From the NCBI GenBank assembly GCA_021234155.1, contig JAJEKV010000005.1, positions 21,810,089 through 21,874,088 on the forward strand: a stretch of DNA of 64,000 bases, written 5' to 3'. Both the position numbers and the translations under genes were made by a program. This document shows, one piece after another, positions 57,301 through 64,000 of the stretch; position 1 is the stretch's first letter, and each line of letters begins with the position of its first letter. The stretch is from Isoetes taiwanensis. Its lineage: Eukaryota > Streptophyta > Lycopodiopsida > Isoetales > Isoetaceae. The notes below the pieces were generated by a model. It saw only the letters and a list, made by a program, of their open reading frames with translations. It was not told the origin of the DNA and did not search any database.

Positions 57301-57630
57301 CTTTGATTTTGACGAAAGCATTCAGATTTGGAAGACAAAAGCAAATCGCCATGTCTACACTGGAAATCCAAATAGTCACTTGATGTAAATGTTTAGATTT
57401 CTGCGCTGTTTTTTCTTTCTGTTTCCAAGATGATCATTATCAGTTTTGGCATTAAAAAAGTTTGAAAACTTAGTTTTTGTTCTCATTTCTGGTTTAAGTT
57501 TTATAAAAGGCCATTTATCTGGCAAAAATTGATTACTACAGGATTTTCCGATTGCAAATTTAAAAATCTGGTTGTTATACATATGGACAAGGGAAAATCT
57601 TGTCCATTAAAAATTATTTTTTGAACCCTG
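54377..57630 (+). mobile_element. hAT transposon, complete copy B, 3,254 bp
   Basis: Same CAGGGTTCAAAAAATA termini as copy A and a perfect 8-bp target duplication GTTCACCC (54369-54376 and 57631-57638). Orientation is opposite to copy A. It is inserted in the coding region of the acidic array gene. Confidence 0.97.
54848..57387 (+). pseudogene. hAT transposase, copy B
   Basis: Same block order as copy A. The intron in the zinc finger is 55393-55463 (GTAAGC...TGCAG). The 55771-56346 block (191 codons) translates identically to copy A. It shares both of copy A's lesions: the frameshift near 55770 and the TGA at 56344-56346 in place of the RWLSRH Trp. In addition it has its own TAA after VDVTCM near 56552 and several indels through 57200, so the C-terminal half is more damaged than in copy A. 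DESTD and GSDGAS motifs are intact. Confidence 0.9.
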
Positions 57631-58288
57631 GTTCACCCAAGGCCAGTGCGTCGATGCCAAAACTCCTACATTCTTGCTCTTCTTCTTGTAGATCTATCTC
57701 CATTTCTACGTCATAGTCAGCATCATCACGCATAACTGACCCCCCTTGGCTTAAAGATTTCATTGTTTCCAGTGTATCTTCGGTTTGGCCGAGCAGAATA
57801 CAATAACTAGCGAATGCAAATGGCAAAGAGAAATAAGTTACCTTCTTAAGTACAAGGACGCAGCCAAGAGGAGACCGCTGCGCAGCATTCTTGAAAAACG
57901 TCTTCGCTGCTTGCAAATGGGAAGCCGCTTCCTCTAGAGCTGGTTTTGGAATCCACGAGCCAGGAACATCTGCAAAGGACGTCCGATGAGACCAAGCGGT
58001 TCGACTGAAAACTAAAGCAACCTCGCGATAACATCCAAGCTCGCTACTGTTTCCCATGATGTCTAACTCCTTACAATAGAACGGATAAATCGCAGTCGGC
58101 GCAACTTCCTCGTTGTCATGTGGGGCAGATGCATACCATTCCAGGAACTTCACATAACAATCCATGGCGAAGCAGACGACGAATGCAAGAAGATGTTTAG
58201 GAGCGGTAAGGCGCTGTCACTTCTGAACTCAAGTAGCCGTTGTCGATTATGAAAGGGGACACAGCCGTTGTAGGGAGATTTGTCCGTA

Positions 58289-58312
58289 CATTTTAGGGTT
58301 AGGGTTAGGGTT
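58289..58312 (+). repeat. short telomere-like tract (TTAGGG)3
   Basis: TTTTAGGGTTAGGGTTAGGG directly adjoins hairpin H8. Three units only, so it may be chance or an interstitial telomeric trace. Confidence 0.6.
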
Positions 58313-58381
58313 GGATCACACGACGCGAAAACTACTATGTGCAAAAAAAAGGCACAATGCTTGCTGCGCGTCGTGTGATCC
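58313..58381. repeat. family-1 hairpin (H8)
   Basis: Perfect 15-bp arms GGATCACACGACGCG and complement, 39-nt loop. It lies 138 nt beyond the stop of the H3-like gene and 148 bp upstream of the ATG at 58165. Confidence 0.92.
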
Positions 58382-58519
58382 TCACGTATAACATTAAAAA
58401 AAAAAAATACAAAGTGTGAACCTAGGCTTCTAAGAAAGAAATGGACTAAGAGATGAAGCTTATAAGGAAAGCCATTACATTAAAGAATATTATACATATG
58501 AAAAAAACACAAAGGCACT

Positions 58520-59341
58520 TCACGGCCTTTTTTCTGGGGGGTCTTTCTTCTTGTTGTATTTAGCCATAAAATTTTGACCATAGTACTCAAGATCCCTTAT
58601 GCGTAAGACCAGGCACATGTCCTTGGGCATGACAGTCACCCGCTTGGCATGTATTGCTGCAAGCTGCGAGTCCTCGAACAGACCGACACCAACTGCTTCC
58701 GAAGCCATTTGAAGAGCATTTAAGGCAGTTGCTTGAATTTTGTAACTGGTATGATGTATCGCACCACACTCTTGCAGAATCTCTTTCACGAGCCTGGCAA
58801 ATGGGAGACGCAGAATGACCATCTCAGTGCTCTTCTGATACTTCTTAATCTCGCGAAGCGCTTTAATGCCAGACTTCGTCTTCCGCTTTCGGCCACTACC
58901 CTCACCCACCCCAGCATTTGCAGGCTGTTGCTCGGCCGACTCTTCCGGCCGTCTCCTCACATTTCTGGTCGCCTTCCCCTTTCTGGCGTTGGGCCTCCTC
59001 CTTTGATTTGAAGGTTCTGGCGCATCCGCAGGAGGAGCAGGAAGAGCAAGAAGAGGCGGCTGCCCAATAATTAATCCGACGTCATATTCTGCTCGGCGAT
59101 CTCTCACATTTTCATCCTCCGTCTCCGAACCGGAGTGCACCTCCCTACTTACTGCCGAGCTGCTTCCCCCACCGTCTGTCATGCAGAGTTGTTTTCCGCA
59201 GCTTCTGTTAGGCATGGTCGGAGGAGGAGAATCTCTATTAGAGACCTCAGATTCAGATGTGGATGAAGGAGGCGGACTAATGTAATCACCTGGCCTTACA
59301 CCACTTGGATGAATCCTTGCGGTTTGCTTAGTTCTTGCCAT
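58520..59341 (-). CDS. histone H3-like protein with a long N-terminal tail
   Basis: A single-exon ORF of 273 residues, ATG at 59341. Residues 1-9 are MARTKQTAR, identical to canonical H3. Residues 10-150 are a Ser/Pro/acid-rich then Arg/Lys-rich tail unlike H3. The histone fold follows: alpha-N at 158-173 ([16 protein letters not shown]), alpha-1 ([11 protein letters not shown]), an extended loop 1 (about 191-199), alpha-2 ([20 protein letters not shown]) and [12 protein letters not shown] at 230-241. A 20-residue extension ([18 protein letters not shown]) replaces the usual short end. Canonical H3 has about 136 residues. The frame is intact. It may package DNA, act in chromatin as a variant, or mimic the H3 tail; which of these is unknown. 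Confidence 0.8.
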   Translation of the reverse strand: MARTKQTARIHPSGVRPGDYISPPPSSTSESEVSNRDSPPPTMPNRSCGKQLCMTDGGGSSSAVSREVHSGSETEDENVRDRRAEYDVGLIIGQPPLLALPAPPADAPEPSNQRRRPNARKGKATRNVRRRPEESAEQQPANAGVGEGSGRKRKTKSGIKALREIKKYQKSTEMVILRLPFARLVKEILQECGAIHHTSYKIQATALNALQMASEAVGVGLFEDSQLAAIHAKRVTVMPKDMCLVLRIRDLEYYGQNFMAKYNKKKDPPEKRP

Positions 59342-59552
59342 GGCTTCTCAGCGGATGGCGCTTTATACTACGAACACTGACAAAAATAGACAACTGGCAA
59401 GAGATAAATAGTAAAAAATAGAAGTTAGAAATAAAATATGATGGTAACTTTTTTAAATAATTGTACGGAACCCTAAAAAAATATCGGACAAAATACAGAA
59501 CCCTAAAAAAATATCGGACAAAAACACAAATAAAAAACCGAGATTCAAAGCG

Positions 59553-59852
59553 CTAGACGATAGACAATTTCTTGTTGATCGTGAACTCACTAAACTTTAC
59601 ATTTCCCTCTTGCTTGTAGCCAACCCTAATGCCATCAATGAAATAATGAAAGTCGTTAACAATCTCTTCTGTCTCCGCTAGCACTCTTAGCTCTGATAAC
59701 GGCCATTCGATTTCCATGGTGGCTGTATAAATGACTTTCTCCCCTCGCCATACTCGAATATCTACCGCATCGGAGTGTCTGCTATGGTCCTCAAACGGCT
59801 CCCAAAAAGTTGTGCAGCCTCTTTTTTCTGTTTTCTTCGTTCTAGTTGACAA
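59553..59852 (-). CDS. hypothetical protein or 3' exon, 99 codons
   Basis: Open minus-strand frame without an ATG near its 5' end, so probably an exon continuing from the block at 59939-60409. It contains CTTFWEPFEDHSRHSDAVD, then a beta-rich region (VIYTATMEIEWPLSELRV, IDGIRVGYKQEGNVKFSE). No family recognised. Confidence 0.4.
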   Translation of the reverse strand: MSTRTKKTEKRGCTTFWEPFEDHSRHSDAVDIRVWRGEKVIYTATMEIEWPLSELRVLAETEEIVNDFHYFIDGIRVGYKQEGNVKFSEFTINKKLSIV

Positions 59853-59938
59853 TTAACGTATAAATATTGTTTTGGAAGAAAGTATCTGAACTTAAAGGAG
59901 GACTTAACTACGCAGCACTCTGTTAGTTGACCGGATGA

Positions 59939-60409
59939 TTAGTAGAATCGAACATTCCAAGTCGGAACCAAAAATAAGCCATCCACAAAATCGGCAGGGG
60001 GGAGAAAGCACGTATATGTCTTCGGAGCTTTTCGAACTTCCTGCGCCATCTGGAATATGTTAGCAAATACCTCAAACGGTGTGAAGATTTTGAAACTCAT
60101 CCTCACGCCTCCGTTTTCAGATATTCCCGCTTGCACCTCGTCAGTCAGGCATTTCTTCATTGTAATTACATTGTTCTCATTAGTCTGTGGCTTACAAAGA
60201 TCATTTAAAGGGGGCAACCTCAAGCTCGGTTTCCTGACCTTTATGTTGTAATCATGTCTATACCTCGCAAGGTCACGGCATCCATACCTTGGAAAAGGAC
60301 AATTCCAATGTCTATGTGATACACGACAAGGGCTTTCAGCCGGAACGACATCCACGACGTCTGATAAACATAAACCTGCACAATAAATTTGTTTGTAAAC
60401 ACGTGTCAA
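59939..60409 (-). CDS. hypothetical protein, 156 codons, possible zinc-binding start
   Basis: Open frame on the minus strand. The codon at 60409 is TTG, and an acceptor-like TTATTGTGCAG lies at about 60376, so the block may be an exon rather than a complete gene. HRHWNCPFPRYGCRDLARYRH has paired Cys and His residues that could bind zinc. The C-terminal part is FEVFANIFQMAQEVRKA and ends in VPTWNVRFY. No recognised family. It is followed by 59553-59852 on the same strand; the two may be one gene. Confidence 0.4.
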   Translation of the reverse strand: MTRVYKQIYCAGLCLSDVVDVVPAESPCRVSHRHWNCPFPRYGCRDLARYRHDYNIKVRKPSLRLPPLNDLCKPQTNENNVITMKKCLTDEVQAGISENGGVRMSFKIFTPFEVFANIFQMAQEVRKAPKTYTCFLPPADFVDGLFLVPTWNVRFY

Positions 60410-60432
60410 TGAAAGAAATGAAAAGATAAGGA

Positions 60433-60499
60433 GATCACACGACGCGAAACTGTTTCTACGCAGTTAAATAGCTGGCAGACAACTTCACGTCGTGTGATC
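60433..60499. repeat. family-1 hairpin (H9)
   Basis: Arms GATCACACGACGCGAA and TTCACGTCGTGTGATC (one mismatch), 35-nt loop. It lies 55 nt beyond the stop at 60555 and just upstream of the 59939-60409 block. Confidence 0.9.
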
Positions 60500-60554
60500 C
60501 GATTAAGGTGGTTACCATTTGCGGGCAATTTTGGGAAGCTGTTTTTGGTGGAGA

Positions 60555-60810
60555 TTAGCTCTTTGGCCATATCAGAAGGGGTATATGCATGTTGTTACTT
60601 TCCACTTTCCGGCCGCTAGAATTCAACTTGAACTCTTTTATCCTACCTATCCAATGTGTTCGCACGTCTGATCGCCTTTGTTGCTTAACTCTATGCTCGC
60701 CCCTCGTTGATGGCAGCATACTCACCCACGAACCTATTGAGACAAAACCTCCCACTTCTTCACCTTGGGAGTTCTGTAAATGAGGCAAGAACACAGAAAT
60801 TATAGGAGAC
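60555..60810 (-). CDS. hypothetical small basic ORF
   Basis: First ATG in the frame is at about 60810 (MSPIISVFLPHLQNSQGEEV); the protein ends with VESNNMHIPLLIWPKS. No motif. Its stop is followed by hairpin H9, as for other array members, which is the main reason to list it. Confidence 0.3.
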
Positions 60811-61936
60811 ATGGATTGCAGATGAGGAGTGAAGGCAGAGAGGATGCACGTAGAGGCGCTGGAGTGACAGTACAGAAGTTTGGCGCCAAAATTTGACAAG
60901 GGAGTTGGTGACGCTGACAGTAGGCGGTCAAAGTCACCATTATTTACAGCCCGGATTCCTGCTGTAAGGTGTCGCTTTCTGGTGGGCGCCTGCCGGATCG
61001 TTAATCAGAAGCCTTAGGGCTACCGGAGAATAGCCGGAAACAGGGTATTCGCTAAACCTAATTGACATTCCATAGCCTTTTCTTTTCGTATGACTTGAAG
61101 GAAAGTTGGATCCCCTTCGCGGGGAGAATCAGAAGCAGACACAGATCTGCTCCAACTGGTTCTTGAATTGAAAAATGAGATGACACAAATCAGAAAGGCA
61201 ATGGAAGAACTGGCATCACAGAACAGAGAACTCAAGGCACATAACACAGAATTACGGGCACTTCTGCCACAGAGTCTTCCAGATCAGGGGCAGTTAATTC
61301 TAAATTTACAAACTGAACTGGCAAATGTGGTAGCAGATGCCACAAAAGAACAAATGATCTCACACCAGGAGAAAATTAAAGAGAATGTATGGGTAAAACT
61401 GGAATTAAGTAGGACCATATATCTGGCATCATGCTACTTTGCCCTGCTATCTGCGCAGATATACAAACATGGAAACTTGAGCAGAGAGAATCCACTACAG
61501 GAACTAACACAGGATATCATAAAATATAAAGACATGGGAGAAGTTATCGTTGTAGGGGACTTTAACGCACGGACAAAAGGTATGCAAGCTGTAACTTTTG
61601 AGAAGGCAGGTGATATAATGTTGGCAGAACTAGTAGAAGAAGAATTTAAAAGACAATCATCTGATCCAATAAAGAATGCCATGGGCGATCTCTTACTGGA
61701 ACTAGGTACTGTATGCGGTTTAAAGATCCTAAATGGAACAAGCAGGTACCCAGAGTCATACGCTTCCACCTGTTTGACACCAATGGGAGAAAGCACAGTA
61801 GATTATTTACTAGTGCAAACACAATCAAATACAGTTAAGAGCTTTAAGATAGCAGAAAAATTAGCAGACTCAGACCACACAGGACTGGTATTCGAACTGG
61901 CGGGCAGCCCTGTGGTGAGCAGATCAGAACGTGTGA

Positions 61937-63589
61937 TGTCCCCTACTCGTATACGGTGCACTCACCGTATACAAACAGGAGTTCATCCCCCATACCAGCT
62001 CCATGCTAATACAGGGCCCTCCACATGACACTGCAACCGTGACGGGTTCCAGTGGGAAGAGTGGAAGGGTCATTGCACCCCGTCTCCCTCAGGGCCTACC
62101 TAGCTGCGGAAGCGTAAACATACATGTCAGTGGCACATACATCAACATCACACGACCATCACGAAGGATGGTTCTCCACATATCTGCATAGACAAAGATC
62201 AGCACATCACATAGGGAATCCTACCCAAGGCTCAGACTCAAGGGATGACTGACGGCTTGGGTCTCCGACCGGTGCGAGGCATGAATTCATGGCAATGGAT
62301 TTGGCTGGCATATGAGCATGGCTTATGGGTTGTCCACTCCATCCGCCCCTCTGTGCACACTTTGCGAGTAGGTGAAAAGTGTTGGGACTGCCCGTAGCCC
62401 CGGGATGCATAGCCAAGGGGCTATATCACGGGTTGCATCTCCCGGTTCCGATGGGGCAGGTAGGGATCTCTCCCTCCAGAGATCTACATGCTGACTCAAG
62501 GTGACTAGAGGGCCACTGCCCGTATTCGACTTGAACTCAATGGAAGGTCATTTCCACCACCTCACGAGTGTCGAGCCCATGCCTTGCCCACACGCAGTGG
62601 CAAGCCATTAGACCTAGTCACAATGATCCCCGGCAGCACTAACACACCATAGGGATCGTTCAGGAGTCAGAACACGAACCTCCTTATAAGCCCGGTCGCC
62701 CCTTCACCCACAACCAGGTGTGGCTCTTGTGCACAGGCCGCATCTACAGTGTGCTAGAGAGGCTACTCTAGGAGCATCAACTACAAAGCTTTAGGTCTCT
62801 ACCCCCCTTCCCAATACAAGGAGTTCATAGAGATACATCATCCATATACATCACAGAAGAACTAAAGAATAAGATCTAATCTACAACATAGAGTTAGGTT
62901 CTTTAGTTAGAATCTGCTATCTAGAGATCTAGAGGGCTGCTATGGCCAATCTAATAGGCTAAACCTACTGATACAATGACTAAAATAGGGTTTAGACTAT
63001 CTAATTGGCCAAATACCTGATCCTTGAGAGCCTCCTCGACTGAGCTCGACCATCTGCTGAAACTTCGAATCTAGAGAAACTAAGGATGCAATTCTCCCGG
63101 TGATGCAGGATGCGGTTTTGGTTGTTGAGGCAGCCAAAGCAGAGTTCTGAAGCCCTAAAATCAAAAAATTGGGCTAGTTAGGGTTTCCTACCCTATATAG
63201 ACAAGGGGGTTGGTTAGGGTTTCCAATTATCCCCTTTTGGCATGTGGGATAATTGGAAATGGGCCCACTTGCCTTTAAGGGCTAGGTGGCCAAATGTGCA
63301 CACATGGAAATGTGTGCCCACATTAATGTGTACATTGGAAAATGTGCACATTAATTGCACCTATGGGTGTGGCCCACTTGGCATGAAGTGTCCACTTGGA
63401 AATGTGTGCCCACATTAATGTGTACATTGGAAAATGTGCACATTAATAGTTGCACATATTTCTGGCAAGTTGCCCCCTAGGGCTACTCACTGGCTACGCA
63501 GCCGCGTACCGTCGGTGGAGGGCGCGTAGTACGCGGCGTGGCAAGACGATCTGACGCGTCCGGGGCGTATCTTGTCTTTGGAAACGTCA
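61937..63589. mobile_element. probable solo LTR inserted in the LINE
   Basis: The 1,653-bp insertion starts TGTCCCCTAC and ends AACGTCA (TG...CA). It is flanked by TGTGA (61932-61936) and CGTGA (63590-63594), a 5-bp target duplication with one change. Removing it with one duplication restores the LINE reading frame. It has no ORFs of note. Near its left end is a perfect GTATACGGTG-CACT-CACCGTATAC hairpin (61951-61974), and near its right end a 50-bp direct repeat (63306 and 63399). Confidence 0.75.
63306..63448 (+). repeat. 50-bp direct repeat inside the solo LTR
   Basis: GGAAATGTGTGCCCACATTA and the next 30 bases occur at about 63306 and 63399. Confidence 0.85.
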
Positions 63590-64000
63590 CGTGAAAGCAG
63601 TCTTTGTCCCTAAGATAAAACTTGATTATAAAAAATGGGATTCATACCAGAGAGAACTTGATGGTCTATTGAAACAATATGGCTGGACTGGAGACATTGA
63701 ACATGACACACAGGCTCTCACACAGGTCATCTGGGACGCAGCAGGGAGGAGCTTTGGGTACACGAAGCCACGTCCAAAGGGTCACCCATATAACAGCTGG
63801 TGGGATGCAGAATGCAGCCAGGCCCGAGCGCTCTTGCCCAAAGGGTGCCGTACTAAACCAAAGTGGTTTAGAAGACTAATCCGGCAAAAGAAAAAGCAGA
63901 GACAGATAAAACTAGGGAATTGGTTAGACACACAACCAAGAACGTTACGGTCTCTGATCTTTGGTAAAGCCGCCCAATCATGTCTAGATACAGAAGATTT

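Larger units (their letters stand above)
53491..58165 (-). pseudogene. large acidic array protein, split by hAT copy B
   Basis: The gene starts at ATG 58165 (MDCYVKFLEWYASAP) and runs to the hAT insertion at 57631. It resumes at 54368 on the far side of the element in the same frame once one copy of the 8-bp duplication is discounted (535 + 536 nt = 357 codons). A TGA at 53830-53832 interrupts it, but the frame stays open to 53491, ending CGTGLKEHEIDDEA, for about 470 codons. The middle has a long Glu/Asp run and ILVEGKEYLLLSDIL. FSRTAW-x in the first part and EIIVFSRTFSPKG in the last suggest an internal duplication. No family recognised. hAT insertion and TGA inactivate it. Confidence 0.6.
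61120..64000 (+). mobile_element. LINE ORF2 (endonuclease region), split by an inserted element
   Basis: The open frame begins in a coiled-coil stretch (MTQIRKAMEELASQNREL) and passes into the second half of an AP-type endonuclease: VVGDFNARTKG, then STVDYLLVQ and LADSDHTGLVFEL, the motifs that carry the catalytic Asn/Asp and the terminal SDH. The first half of the endonuclease is missing, so an internal deletion has joined an ORF1-like N-terminus to it. After the insertion at 61937-63589 the same frame continues (VKAVFVPKIKLDYKKWDSY, then NSWWDAECSQARALL) to the window edge. The RT domain lies beyond 64000. Confidence 0.8.

Noticed and set aside
27695-60499. Family-1 hairpins as a CRISPR array
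   Set aside because: Spacing is hundreds of bases to kilobases, units are inverted pairs rather than direct repeats, and the genome is eukaryotic.

Overview
This is nuclear DNA of a land plant. The one clearly intact, conventional gene is LHCA3 (photosystem I antenna protein, three exons, chloroplast transit peptide). Around it lie a 35-residue PPR repeat array, U-less short introns with GT-AG sites, and many plant-type transposable elements. The LHCA3 sequence and the transposon mix suggest a non-angiosperm (fern, lycophyte, bryophyte or gymnosperm), but the window alone does not settle that.

Layout. 1-4.1 kb: decayed Ty3/gypsy pol and an unrecognised pseudogene. 4.5-6.4 kb: a 78-bp degenerate tandem repeat and a LINE 3' end with a (ATTCT)n tail. 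7.2-8.6 kb: LHCA3 with an upstream G-box. 9.2-16.2 kb: an AT-rich inverted-repeat element present twice, the second copy split by a 3.5-kb Helitron, then a second Helitron carrying a trihelix-like gene fragment. 16.2-20.5 kb: a broken multi-exon gene with a ParB-like stretch and GATCGCGGCCGCGATC-type palindromes. 20.7-25 kb: LINE and PIF/Harbinger remains and a long (GT)n(GA)n microsatellite. 25.6-29.8 kb: two unusual transposase-like genes, a coiled-coil gene and the first two hairpins of family 1. 30-32.6 kb: probable LTR element. 33-37.6 kb: PPR pseudogene with a 630-bp higher-order repeat. 38.8-42.1 kb: complete hAT element. 42.6-45.5 kb: rearranged Ty1/copia. 45.8-50.8 kb: small ORFs, SINE-like sequence, a LINE end, a MITE. 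50.8-60.9 kb: a minus-strand array of small unfamiliar genes separated by hairpins and interrupted by a second hAT copy. 61-64 kb: a LINE ORF split by a probable solo LTR.

The most unusual part is the 50.8-60.9 kb array together with 27.6-28.2 kb. Ten hairpins share nearly identical 13-16-bp arms (TCACACGACGCGAA / TTCGCGTCGTGTGA) but have mostly unrelated loops of about 30-40 nt. Seven of them lie roughly 55-140 nt beyond the stop codon of an ORF, on the correct side for that ORF's strand, including two convergent ORFs that each face their own hairpin. The array encodes a coiled-coil paralogue family, unfamiliar acidic proteins, and a 273-residue histone H3-like protein that keeps the canonical [10 protein letters not shown]-terminus but has a greatly enlarged tail. 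Compact genes with conserved 3' hairpins recall the hairpin-terminated transcripts of giant DNA viruses, or gene cassettes with structured recombination sites. Both are hypotheses, and an unknown plant element is equally possible.
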